Both the position numbers and the translations under genes were made by a program. A stretch of DNA of 64,000 nt, from contig NKJG01000001.1 of NCBI GenBank assembly GCA_002256395.1, positions 372,001 through 436,000 of the forward strand, in the 5' to 3' direction. The DNA is from Bacteroidetes bacterium B1(2017) (GTDB lineage: Bacteria > Bacteroidota > Bacteroidia > UKL13-3). Numbering within the stretch: the stretch's first letter is position 1; the number at the start of each line of letters is the position of its first letter. A model generated the notes under the pieces. The model had not been told where the DNA came from. It saw only the letters and a program-made list of their open reading frames with translations, and did no database searches. This document shows, piece after piece, positions 26,895-35,103 of the stretch.

Positions 26895-28147
26895 TTTATA
26901 CCTTCTGAATTGAAAACTTGACCGTTTAGTATGGTTTTGTAAACCTGATCTACACCAAAATAATATGGAATTATTGCGAGAGAATCCATTGGTTTAGTAA
27001 GTATAACATTCCCTAATTTTCCTTTGGTAATTGACCCCACTTGTTGGCTTAATTCAAGTGCATACGCCCCATTAATAGTGCAGGCATTTAGTGCCTCTTC
27101 GGGTGTTAATTTCATTTGAGAACAGGCAAGTGAAACCACAAATCCCATTCGTCCGTTTGGAGTGCTACCTGGGTTATAATCGCTTGCCAAACAAACTGGC
27201 AAACCTGCATCTATCATATTTCTTACTGGGGCATATGGAATGCCAAGAAAGAAAGAGCAACCAGGAAGTGCAACAGGCATAGTATTGGAGTTTAATAAAC
27301 AATTAATCTCCTCCTGACCTGTATACTCCAAATGATCAACGCTAATGGCATTGTGTTTAACAGCAGTTTGGACACCACCCGTATAACCTAATTCATTTCC
27401 ATGAATCTTAGCTTTTAATCCGTATGAAGCTGCGGCATCAAGTAATTGGCTAGTTTCCTCGGTACTAAAAAATCCTTGATCACAAAAAACATCCATATAG
27501 TCGGCTAAATTTTGAGATACTACTTGCGGAAGCATTTCCTCAATAATGAGTCGAATATATCCTTGATGGTTTTGTTTAAACTCTTTAGGAAAAGCATGTG
27601 CCCCAAGGAAGGTAGCCTTTATAGGAATGGGTGAAATTTCTTTTAAACGCTTAATAACACGCAGCATTTTAAGCTCATTTTCAACTGAAAGTCCATAGCC
27701 ACTTTTTATTTCAATAGCCCCGGTACCGTATCCAATAACTTCATACAAACGAGCTTTAGCCTGAACAAAAAGTTCATCCTCCGACATGTCGTTTAATCGT
27801 TTTGCAGAGTTAAGAATACCACCACCTGCTTCGGCAATTTCTTCATAGGACTTCCCTTTAATACGCATCACAAACTCCTCTTCCCTGCTGCGAGCAAAAA
27901 CAATATGAGTATGCGAATCAACGAAACTTGGAAGAACAAATCTTCCAGTACAATCTATACTTTCACAAGAATGGTTCAATGGACATTGATCCATTGAACC
28001 ATACTCTTCAATTTTACCATTTAAGATAAGCAACCAAGCATTTTGAATAGAACCAAGGCTTGCCATTTGCGCACCTGATTTTTTGGAGCTACCATCTTCA
28101 ATAATGCCATAAAGGACGTTAATATTTTTAAGCAACAAATTTGACAT
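26891..28147 (-). CDS. hutI: Imidazolonepropionase
   Basis: A 418-residue amidohydrolase that opens imidazolone-5-propionate to N-formimino-L-glutamate in histidine degradation. The metal-binding 'DSHTHIVFA' is near residue 82, with 'GTGAIEIKSGYGLSVENELKM' near 145, 'IHGNELGY' near 242 and 'ASDYNPGSTPNG' near 325, all hallmarks of HutI. Length is normal. No other hut gene is in the window, so the pathway is scattered or lies elsewhere. It ends in a 4-base overlap with folE and no terminator separates the two. Confidence 0.95.
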   Translation of the reverse strand: MSNLLLKNINVLYGIIEDGSSKKSGAQMASLGSIQNAWLLILNGKIEEYGSMDQCPLNHSCESIDCTGRFVLPSFVDSHTHIVFARSREEEFVMRIKGKSYEEIAEAGGGILNSAKRLNDMSEDELFVQAKARLYEVIGYGTGAIEIKSGYGLSVENELKMLRVIKRLKEISPIPIKATFLGAHAFPKEFKQNHQGYIRLIIEEMLPQVVSQNLADYMDVFCDQGFFSTEETSQLLDAAASYGLKAKIHGNELGYTGGVQTAVKHNAISVDHLEYTGQEEINCLLNSNTMPVALPGCSFFLGIPYAPVRNMIDAGLPVCLASDYNPGSTPNGRMGFVVSLACSQMKLTPEEALNACTINGAYALELSQQVGSITKGKLGNVILTKPMDSLAIIPYYFGVDQVYKTILNGQVFNSEGIN

Positions 28148-28204
28148 AACAAGGCAAATTAAGTCAATAATTTGAGGTAAAAAAAACTATCTAAAAAACC
28201 AAGT

Positions 28205-28474
28205 TTAGTTCGACTCTTGAAGGAATTTAGTAATCTTTTCAGATTCCTCCTCCGTTAGGTTAGTTCTAACTCTCATGTGCATAGCAATTACCTCCCATTG
28301 CGCATCATTATAATCCTCTGGATCTGGAGAATAATGACATCTTGAGCAGTTTTCACTCCACAATACGGCACCTGTTTTTTCTTTCACTTCAAGGGATGTT
28401 TTACAACTTTGTAGAAAGGAAGCTCCAACAAAAAACATCACACTAATTAGTACTAAATATTTAATCTTTTTCAT
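28205..28474 (-). CDS. Small monoheme cytochrome c lipoprotein
   Basis: An 89-residue lipoprotein with lipobox 'LQSC' (Cys24) and one heme-binding motif Cys43-x2-Cys46-His47 ('CSRCH'). The C-terminal 'HMRVRTNLTEEESEKI' supplies a Met that could be the sixth heme ligand. It is smaller than usual class I cytochromes and is probably tethered to the outer or inner membrane facing the periplasm. It is the last gene of the minus-strand wing of the respiratory cluster, 13 bases after the porin gene. Confidence 0.85.
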   Translation of the reverse strand: MKKIKYLVLISVMFFVGASFLQSCKTSLEVKEKTGAVLWSENCSRCHYSPDPEDYNDAQWEVIAMHMRVRTNLTEEESEKITKFLQESN

Positions 28475-28487
28475 ATTCTTTATTGGA

Positions 28488-29657
28488 TTAAAAACCTGTT
28501 ACAAACCTAACTAATACAGCATCGCTCTTTGTTCCACCTGGATATTGAGTAGCTTCGTAAGCAACCCTTAAACCAGTTCTTAAACTTAACCAGTATGAAA
28601 AACCAATATCGGTTCTTGTGGTTGTTCCACCCCAAAGAGCTTCTTTAGGTAAATTTGAAACATTATATCTACCTAACAACTCAACACGTTTTAGGTATTT
28701 ATTTTTAACTAGTGCTGGTCTAATAGAAAATCTAACATAATAAATGCTACTATTATTTTCAAAGGTATAAGGATCCCCTTCTTCATTAATATATTCGGCC
28801 TTATCAACCATTAAATAATTATACTGACCTTTTAAATTAATTAAAGATTTAATAGGAGAAATTGCTCTATGATAAGACAAATCAACGGCATATGCTTTGG
28901 CAGCTACATTTTCATACTTCGTTTTTACATCACCCACTTTGCTATAATTTGTAGACAAACCTAATTCAAGAGATGAATTAGATAAAGGCAAATATCCAAC
29001 ACGGCCTCCTATGGCTTTATTAGAATTATTGTCAAAATAATTTTCATACTGAAGTGCGCCAGCTAATTTAGGTTCTGCAGTTCCATCATATAATTTACCA
29101 CCATTTGAAACATAAACAGTATAATTCATTTTTGCATCTCCAACCTGAAAACCTCCTCTTAAATCGAGTCCCATTTCTGAACCCGTTGGACCAATGCATG
29201 GGGTTCCTTCAATTGGTCTGAACCCAAGAGGTGCATTAGGCATACGCTCAATAAAAGAAACCTCCAAACGTTCTGAATATGTTCCAAAAGGTGTCATCAT
29301 TTTACCCATACCAATGGCCATATACTTATTAATCATATAGGATAATTTAGCGTATTCAACCTGAGTATGAACGATACCACTATCTGTATAAAATTCAACT
29401 TGACTTTCGAAGAATAAATGATCTCCTAATTTCCAAATCATTGTTGGGCTAAAGCCTACGCGAGTAAAATTTGTTTTGATATCGCTCTTGGGAGAAATAA
29501 CAAAATCTGAGTATGCATACCCAATAATTACATTTTTCGTAATCCCTGAAAGCCCCGGTACATCAGGCGTTTTCTTTGTTTCTTCTTGGGCAAACAACGA
29601 CAAACCCATGAGGGTTGCCATAGAAAATGAAATGATTTTTTTGTATTGCTTTATCAT
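28488..29657 (-). CDS. Outer-membrane beta-barrel (porin-like) protein
   Basis: A 389-residue protein with a signal peptide ending 'MGLSLFAQ' and then alternating beta strands typical of a phosphate-selective-porin-like barrel, for example 'FFESQVEFYTD', 'YMAIGMGKMMTPFG', 'GGRVGYLPL' and a C-terminal strand 'AVLVRFVTGF' ending in Phe, as outer-membrane barrels do. The substrate is unknown. It lies between two cytochrome c genes with gaps of 10 and 13 bases, so it may be the outer-membrane partner of an electron-transfer chain rather than a general porin. Confidence 0.82.
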   Translation of the reverse strand: MIKQYKKIISFSMATLMGLSLFAQEETKKTPDVPGLSGITKNVIIGYAYSDFVISPKSDIKTNFTRVGFSPTMIWKLGDHLFFESQVEFYTDSGIVHTQVEYAKLSYMINKYMAIGMGKMMTPFGTYSERLEVSFIERMPNAPLGFRPIEGTPCIGPTGSEMGLDLRGGFQVGDAKMNYTVYVSNGGKLYDGTAEPKLAGALQYENYFDNNSNKAIGGRVGYLPLSNSSLELGLSTNYSKVGDVKTKYENVAAKAYAVDLSYHRAISPIKSLINLKGQYNYLMVDKAEYINEEGDPYTFENNSSIYYVRFSIRPALVKNKYLKRVELLGRYNVSNLPKEALWGGTTTRTDIGFSYWLSLRTGLRVAYEATQYPGGTKSDAVLVRFVTGF

Positions 29658-29667
29658 AATGCTACAC

Positions 29668-30132
29668 TTATTTTTTACGAATTTTAGTTTTCCTAATTTT
29701 CGCTTTGTGGTTTCTTTGTAATTCTCTTAAATAGGCAACAACTTGCCATCTTTGATTATCGGATAACTTATTAAGGAAAGGAGGCATTGGGCCTCTTCCA
29801 GTGGTAATCTTCCAGAACAATGCTCCATCTGATTCATTTAAAGTAAAGGCATCTGTAAAGTCGCCTGGCGGCACTTCTAATCCAAAACCTGATTCTCCAT
29901 CACCTTTTCCATTTGCTCCATGACAAACGATACAATGGCCCAAATAAACGGATTTTCCAGCTTGGATAAATGAGGGATTTGTAAGGTTTGGACCTACTAA
30001 GGTATCTGCCCAAGATGGAGACAACCAATTTTGACTTTGATTTATTGCATAATTCGATGGGATATTTCTAAAACTACAAAGGAGTAAAAGAAATGACCCA
30101 ATAAGAAATAAAAAAGGTTTAGCTTTATTCAA
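29668..30132 (-). CDS. Class I cytochrome c, membrane-anchored
   Basis: A 154-residue monoheme cytochrome c. After an N-terminal hydrophobic segment (about 5-20) comes the heme motif Cys67-x2-Cys70-His71 ('CIVCH') in a 'GKGDGESG' context, and the axial Met is in 'GRGPMPPF' near residue 118. The end of the domain ('DNQRWQVVAYLREL') is closely like that of the cytochrome at 38009 in the opposite wing, so the two are paralogs. It is the first gene of the minus-strand wing. Confidence 0.9.
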   Translation of the reverse strand: MNKAKPFLFLIGSFLLLLCSFRNIPSNYAINQSQNWLSPSWADTLVGPNLTNPSFIQAGKSVYLGHCIVCHGANGKGDGESGFGLEVPPGDFTDAFTLNESDGALFWKITTGRGPMPPFLNKLSDNQRWQVVAYLRELQRNHKAKIRKTKIRKK

Positions 30133-30737
30133 AATTACTATCTAATAATAGTGGCAAAAATTATTCAAATTGATTTTTGAAAGAATGATTTTAGTTACTT
30201 TTTAGAATGACTTTTATAAGAGAAACTTGAATTCTTATTCACAAGAATTGAAACATAAAAATGTTCTACTAAACAGTTTCAAATTTTCAACTTTAGATAA
30301 AACAAAAGGATTCCTCTGAATAAAAAAGAGGCGTATTTTTATTAACTAGGTAATCAAAAACAAAAAAAAAATTCATGTTGATGGATGAATAATCAATGCT
30401 AGATAAGAATTATTCCTATTTGAAAGATACCACAAAAAACACAGTATAATATTGAATACCTAGCACTTAAGGAGGCACAAATAATCACTCCAAATTATTT
30501 GTGTAAAATTTTAGAAAGTCAAATATGACTTATGTCAAATTAAAAAGTGAAAACTATCAGGCCATTCAATGACGACCATCATTTTATGGGGATGTAGCCA
30601 GGAGCATCTTTGTACAAGAAATTAAGACACAAAAAGAACTAAAACAAACAAAAGAAACCAAACAAAAGATAAGAGGGATTTTAAAAACAAGACCAATTAT
30701 CACAACTCAACATTATTAACCCAAAAAAAATAAAAAC
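30133..30737. promoter_or_regulatory. 605-base divergent control region of the cytochrome cluster
   Basis: The longest gene-free stretch in the window. I see no ORF or RNA gene. It holds a set of three evenly spaced half-sites GTCA-AATA-TGAC-TTAT-GTCA (30518-30537) and a weak plus-strand -7 candidate ATCTTTG (30606-30612). The 130 bases before the start at 30738 are very A-rich with almost no T runs, as is usual for Bacteroidota leaders. Confidence 0.5.
30516..30541. promoter_or_regulatory. Candidate CRP/FNR-family operator
   Basis: AAGTCA-AATA-TGACTT (30516-30531) is a perfect inverted repeat, and AATATGAC-TTAT-GTCAAATT (30522-30541) overlaps it with one mismatch. The spacing TGAC-N4-GTCA is that of FNR/DNR-type sites (TTGAc-N4-gTCAA). 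It lies about 200 bases before the YceI-like gene and 385 bases before the divergent cytochrome gene. No such regulator is encoded in the window, so this is a guess from shape. Confidence 0.35.
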
Positions 30738-31769
30738 ATGAAATCAACAATTATGAGACACCGCAGAATTTTCTTAGTCTTTGCGCTTGTATTCGGAATG
30801 GCAGCCCTATGGGAAGCTTGTAAAACTGAAACTAAAATCGAACCTAATTACATCCAAGATCCAACTGTAGACAATGTATTTAATCCAAATGCAGAAGTTC
30901 CAGTTCCTCTAAACTTTGTACTTGATACCACATTCGGTCATGAAAAATCACATAGTAATGTAAATTGGAAATCTCGTTATTTCGATTTTTCTGATACATG
31001 GTTAACTGGTAGATTTGGTGAATTCCATTTTGTTCCTGATTTTCCAGTATTACCAGGTAAATTAGGTGGCGTGCATGCACCTTGGTCTAAAGGTGTTCCA
31101 TTGTTAAACTACAATGCAAATCCTAAATTCCCAGCTACTCAAAACTGGTCAGTAGGTCCAAACACTCAAAGTCCTCCTGCTTACTTTAGATTTAATGCAA
31201 GCGATTTAACTAAAAATTACTTTAAAGCTTACGTATTGGTTTCTACCTTCAACACTAGCGAACCTGGAAGAGATCAGTATATTCAGTGTGGACAAAACTA
31301 TATGGGAACACAGTGGATGGACTCAACTAGACAAGTTGTTGACCCAACTTCTGATACTGCATGGTTAGTAGCACAACCTGGAACTTGGAAAAAACAAGGT
31401 AATGGATTTGTAGTTACTTGCGACTTTACATTTAACAGATATTTACATAACGAAGCTGGTAAAGCAGATGGTGAGCCAATTACAAAACCAGTTACAGTAT
31501 ATGTAACTTATAATGGTCAATTATACACTCCTGGAACAGGTGGTGGTTTAGGTACTTTGAGATGTGGTTTTACTGCTTCATTTAACTTCAAACGTTCTGA
31601 TTACATGGATAAAAATGCAACTAAATTGTACTTAAAAAATCCAACAGCAGCAGAAAAAACTAACTCAGATGCAGCGTTAACAACTAACAAAACTTACGGT
31701 ACTTGGTCTGGATCAGTTGGCGATGACATGTATATTCAAGCTAACATGGTTTTCTCTAAAAAACAGTAA
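30738..31769 (+). CDS. YceI-like lipoprotein
   Basis: A 343-residue lipoprotein with lipobox ending at Cys28 ('LWEAC'). The start of the mature domain, 'HSNVNWKSRYFDFSDTWLTG' then 'RFGEFHF', has the pattern of YceI proteins (HS-x-V-x-F...V-x-G-x-F), and 'GFTASFNFKRSDYM' near residue 280 matches the late YceI strand 'F-x-L-x-R-S-D-F'. YceI proteins are lipocalin-like barrels that hold polyprenyl chains such as quinones. It is about twice the usual length, with an insert in the middle. As first gene of the plus-strand wing it could hold a quinone or similar lipid for the redox proteins; that is inference. Confidence 0.7.
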   Translation: MKSTIMRHRRIFLVFALVFGMAALWEACKTETKIEPNYIQDPTVDNVFNPNAEVPVPLNFVLDTTFGHEKSHSNVNWKSRYFDFSDTWLTGRFGEFHFVPDFPVLPGKLGGVHAPWSKGVPLLNYNANPKFPATQNWSVGPNTQSPPAYFRFNASDLTKNYFKAYVLVSTFNTSEPGRDQYIQCGQNYMGTQWMDSTRQVVDPTSDTAWLVAQPGTWKKQGNGFVVTCDFTFNRYLHNEAGKADGEPITKPVTVYVTYNGQLYTPGTGGGLGTLRCGFTASFNFKRSDYMDKNATKLYLKNPTAAEKTNSDAALTTNKTYGTWSGSVGDDMYIQANMVFSKKQ

Positions 31770-31816
31770 TCATTTAACAATTAAACCATTTCTTAAAAAC
31801 AAAATTTAAAAATAAT

Positions 31817-32224
31817 ATGAAAACGATTAAATATATAGTAGCAACATTAACCATAGGATTATTCATGTTTGCCTCATGCAAAAAAGAAGAAACTAAAACT
31901 TATGATGTGAATGTTAAAACAACTGAAGGCCAAGTATTGGTAAAAGGAACTGTTAAATATTTGGATTATGGTTCTAGCGCAACTCCAGTTGCAGCACCAT
32001 TTGCAACAATTAAAATTTCTAATAATTTAACCACTAAAACTTTCACAGAGTTTTGGCAAGCAGATTCGGCAGGTAACTTTGCTGTAAAAGGCTTAGCAGT
32101 TGGTGATTATTATATCGCAGCAGATTACAAAGACAAATGGGGTTATACCTATACTACGAATGGATTTACAGTGAATGTTAAAAACACAGTAAACCCTATC
32201 AACTTGGACTTTATTTGTAAATAA
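31817..32224 (+). CDS. Lipoprotein with carboxypeptidase-regulatory-like beta sandwich
   Basis: A 135-residue lipoprotein with lipobox 'FASC' (Cys21). The mature part is a small beta sandwich with 'APFATIKISNN', 'FWQADSAGNFAVKGLAVGDYYIAADY', the pattern of the CarboxypepD_reg/transthyretin-like fold found in many Bacteroidota surface lipoproteins. No catalytic residues are seen, so the role is likely structural or binding. It follows the YceI-like gene after 47 bases and ends at a terminator, so these two form the first transcript of the wing. Confidence 0.75.
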   Translation: MKTIKYIVATLTIGLFMFASCKKEETKTYDVNVKTTEGQVLVKGTVKYLDYGSSATPVAAPFATIKISNNLTTKTFTEFWQADSAGNFAVKGLAVGDYYIAADYKDKWGYTYTTNGFTVNVKNTVNPINLDFICK

Positions 32225-32232
32225 TAAGTACT

Positions 32233-32273
32233 AAAAGGATGATTGATCGGAAGGTCAATCATCCTTTTATTTT
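32233..32273 (+). terminator. Rho-independent terminator
   Basis: AAAAGGATGATTGA (32233-32246) and its perfect complement (32255-32268) form a 14-bp stem with an 8-nt loop, followed by a T-rich stretch. It separates the YceI-like/lipoprotein pair from the next gene. Confidence 0.85.
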
Positions 32274-32283
32274 CAAAAAAGGC

Positions 32284-32340
32284 GGACAAAATTTTCTAAT
32301 TATTGGATGGTAAAAAATTCAATTAAAGTAAATTTTGTCC
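32284..32340. repeat. Inverted repeat in the leader of the EB_dh-like gene
   Basis: GGACAAAATTT (32284-32294) and AAATTTTGTCC (32330-32340) are perfect 11-bp arms 35 bases apart. They sit between a terminator and the start at 32379. The right arm overlaps a near -7 element (TAAATTTTG, one base too long). This may be a two-site operator or a leader hairpin. Confidence 0.4.
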
Positions 32341-32378
32341 TTCTGTGTTTCTTCAAACAACCCTAAAATAAAAAGAAA

Positions 32379-33749
32379 ATGACTAAGACATTAAAATTTC
32401 AGCTGCCAGTTTTTGCGTTGATTTTGTTGTTACTTGGTTCGTGTGAAAAAGAGTATACTCGTTCAGCACCTGCCAAAACCCCACCAAAAACCTCACAACC
32501 TACAACTACCTTGGAAGCATCGTTGGTAACAACAGCTCCATCGGCACTAAATTCACCTTATTGGAAAACCGCTAATTATTTAGTAGTTAGTGCAAAAGAC
32601 ATTAGTAAAGGAATTCTTTACGGAGATGGTGGATTAAACTTAACAGGAACTTTCGGAGGTCTTACCAGTTTTAATAAAGGTAACGACCCAAAAATTACAT
32701 TGAAGGCAGCATACGACGCCGAATATGTATATATATTAGCAGAATGGAGTGATACAACTGTAAATCCATCTGAACATAGTTTATTTATAAATGCAGGATC
32801 AGATCCATTGAAACCAACTGAAAATCCTACAGGTTGGACCTCACAAAAAAACAGTGATAAATTATCGTTTGCATTTGATATTGATGGAGCAGCCGGATCA
32901 AGTGGCACATTTGCATCAGTAGGATGTCAAGCTAGTTGTCATGGAACTGGAAACAGCACCGTAATGACACCAAATTCTGGATCAGTAGATATTTGGAATT
33001 GGAGTTTAGCAACCTCTAACCCACTTGGCTATGCACACGATTTAGTGACAAGTGGCAGTGGTTTTATTAACGATGCAGGTGGTAATATTGCTCAAAGAAA
33101 TTCAGCCAACACGGGTGAAAGAGCTACTCCTAAATATGAATGGAATGGCGTTGAGCAAAGTGTAACCTTGCCAAATGGAGGAAGCGGATTACTTGACCCA
33201 ACCTATTTTTTACTAAACAAAAATGTTATGCCTGGTGATGCCATGAATGGCGAAACCATTTACAATGCAGTTTGTGAACACTGCCATGGACCTAATGGTT
33301 CGGGTGGAGAATACAGTGCCATTAATGGTGTTGGATCAAATAAAAAATCAAGAGCAGCTTACATGGCTGCAATGGATAATGTAGGCGATATGGGCGGATA
33401 TTGGGGTCCATTATCAGCATCAGAAAAAGATGATGTAGTAAGCTTTTTACGTGGTATTGCCGGAGCACCTGGTTATTATTTAACAGCTCCTACAGCTAAT
33501 ACAAGTGCTGCAGATATAACAATTGTAAGCAACGTAAAGCCTACAGACATTTCTAATTCTATGAGCAATACCACCAATAAACATGGCAAATACCAAGTAT
33601 TAATTAAACGTAAACTTAAAACCAATAACACAGACGATGTTCAATTTAATTTGGGCACCAAAAAAGAATATGTATTTGGTATAGCATTAATGGATAATGA
33701 CGGTAAAAACCATATTGGTTCGGCAAAAGAAACCTTGACATTTAAATAA
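32379..33749 (+). CDS. Ethylbenzene-dehydrogenase-gamma-like diheme lipoprotein
   Basis: A 456-residue lipoprotein (lipobox 'LGSC', Cys22). Residues about 55-270 resemble the heme-binding gamma subunit of ethylbenzene dehydrogenase and related molybdoenzymes ('ITLKAAYDAEYVYILAEWSD', 'DKLSFAFDIDG'). Two heme motifs are visible: Cys183-x3-Cys187-His188 ('CQASCH', one residue longer than normal) and Cys299-x2-Cys302-His303 ('CEHCH') in a class I cytochrome domain. It therefore looks like a fusion of EB_dh and cytochrome c. No molybdopterin subunit accompanies it. It starts the second transcript of the plus-strand wing, which continues without gaps over 42 bases to at least 38419. Confidence 0.85.
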   Translation: MTKTLKFQLPVFALILLLLGSCEKEYTRSAPAKTPPKTSQPTTTLEASLVTTAPSALNSPYWKTANYLVVSAKDISKGILYGDGGLNLTGTFGGLTSFNKGNDPKITLKAAYDAEYVYILAEWSDTTVNPSEHSLFINAGSDPLKPTENPTGWTSQKNSDKLSFAFDIDGAAGSSGTFASVGCQASCHGTGNSTVMTPNSGSVDIWNWSLATSNPLGYAHDLVTSGSGFINDAGGNIAQRNSANTGERATPKYEWNGVEQSVTLPNGGSGLLDPTYFLLNKNVMPGDAMNGETIYNAVCEHCHGPNGSGGEYSAINGVGSNKKSRAAYMAAMDNVGDMGGYWGPLSASEKDDVVSFLRGIAGAPGYYLTAPTANTSAADITIVSNVKPTDISNSMSNTTNKHGKYQVLIKRKLKTNNTDDVQFNLGTKKEYVFGIALMDNDGKNHIGSAKETLTFK

Positions 33750-33751
33750 TC

Positions 33752-34156
33752 ATGAAAACAAAATATAAATTTCTGATTTTACTCTTTGGAACTCTTTTTT
33801 GGGCTTCCTGTGAGAAAGAATACTATTCTACAACTGATAATTCGGTACAAATAGACCCTAGTGTTCCTATTAGTTTTAGCGGAAGCATTGTTCCTATTTT
33901 TACTACGAACTGCTTAGGTTCAGGCTGCCATGAAGCAGGTGGCCCTCCTCCAACTTTAACATCGGATAAAGCATACGATCAAATTACCATGTTAGGATAT
34001 GTTGATGCAGATACTCCAGATACCATTCCTGAAAATAGCAGTTTATATAAGCGAATTATTTCAACATCAAAACCTATGCCTCCAAAGGGAAATATGTCGC
34101 AAGGTAAAATAGATGCAGTTGCACTATGGATTAAACAAGGATCAAAAAACAATTAA
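33752..34156 (+). CDS. Cytochrome c-like lipoprotein with CX4CH motif
   Basis: A 134-residue lipoprotein with lipobox 'WASC' (Cys20). The likely heme site is Cys54-x4-Cys59-His60 ('CLGSGCH'), two residues longer than the standard motif, as seen in planctomycete-type cytochrome domains. A late 'KPMPPKGNMS' offers Met ligands and 'IDAVALWIKQG' is the terminal helix of such domains. It starts two bases after the previous stop, so the two genes are cotranslated, and both lipoproteins carry 'CEKEY' after lipidation. Confidence 0.85.
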   Translation: MKTKYKFLILLFGTLFWASCEKEYYSTTDNSVQIDPSVPISFSGSIVPIFTTNCLGSGCHEAGGPPPTLTSDKAYDQITMLGYVDADTPDTIPENSSLYKRIISTSKPMPPKGNMSQGKIDAVALWIKQGSKNN

Positions 34157-34175
34157 CACGTAAATTATTTTATCA

Positions 34176-35072
34176 ATGAAAACTCAAAATATAATTAAAC
34201 TCATTTGTCTTTTAGCATTATGGGTTCCAAAAATTTCAATGGCTCAAGAAACTACAGAGCCAGCAGCAGCTCCTGAGGTAGTTAAAGCAACATTTGAAAA
34301 TGGTTTTGCTATAAACAATCAAACGGTACAAACAGTAGATAAAGGTTATATAGACATAGCTATTCAGCATCGTTTTGGATTAATGGATAAAGCAAGTGAT
34401 TTATATGGTATTTACGCTCCATCAAATATTCGTTTATATGTTGGTTATGGTATTACTAAAGATTTATCTGTGGGATTTGCACCGACTAAAAACAAACAAC
34501 TGTATGATTTTAGTGCTAAGTATAAAATCTTAAAGCAAAAAACTAGCGGTATGCCTGTTTCGGTTACATATTATCAAAATGCTGCTATAAAAGGTGGCGA
34601 CAAAGCTTTGATAGTAAACCAAGACAATAATTACAAATTCACTCATCGTATGTCGTATTTTAGTGAGATTATGGTTGCGAGAAAATTCAATAGTAAATTT
34701 TCTGCTCAAATAGGTTTTCATTATGCGCATTATAATATGGTTGATTCAGCTACTCTATATGATCATCATGATTTCTATGGAGTTTCGGCAGTAGCAAGAT
34801 ATAAATTCAGCCCTCAAGGATCTTTTATGGTTGAATTTGACAACCCATTAAATGTTTCAAACATTGCCACAGCCAACAGACCATTACCAAACTTAGGATT
34901 AGGTTTTGAGTTCTCTACTGGTTACCACCAATTCCAAATTTTTGTTTGTAATTCAAATGGATTATTAGATCAAGAATCTAAATACTTTAACAAAAATGAT
35001 TTCAAAAAACTAGATACTCCTGGTTACCTAATTGGCTTTAATATTACTCGTCAGTTTGGATTTGGCGAATAG
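34176..35072 (+). CDS. DUF5777 family beta-barrel protein
   Basis: A 298-residue protein with a signal peptide ('LALWVPKISMAQ') and regular beta strands: 'GYIDIAIQHRFG', 'NIRLYVGYGITKDLSVGFAP', 'FSAQIGFHYAHY', and a C-terminal strand that ends 'ITRQFGFGE'. The pattern fits the DUF5777 outer-membrane family, which is often found beside cytochromes in Bacteroidota. Function is unknown; in this setting a barrel that links outer-membrane cytochromes to a periplasmic redox module is plausible. It lies 19 bases after the cytochrome lipoprotein gene. Confidence 0.82.
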   Translation: MKTQNIIKLICLLALWVPKISMAQETTEPAAAPEVVKATFENGFAINNQTVQTVDKGYIDIAIQHRFGLMDKASDLYGIYAPSNIRLYVGYGITKDLSVGFAPTKNKQLYDFSAKYKILKQKTSGMPVSVTYYQNAAIKGGDKALIVNQDNNYKFTHRMSYFSEIMVARKFNSKFSAQIGFHYAHYNMVDSATLYDHHDFYGVSAVARYKFSPQGSFMVEFDNPLNVSNIATANRPLPNLGLGFEFSTGYHQFQIFVCNSNGLLDQESKYFNKNDFKKLDTPGYLIGFNITRQFGFGE

Positions 35073-35103
35073 TTTCTATTCAAAACTTAAATAAAGTAAG
35101 AGT

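Noticed and set aside
26891..28147. Histidine-utilisation operon
   Set aside because: Only hutI is present; its neighbours are folE and cytochrome genes.
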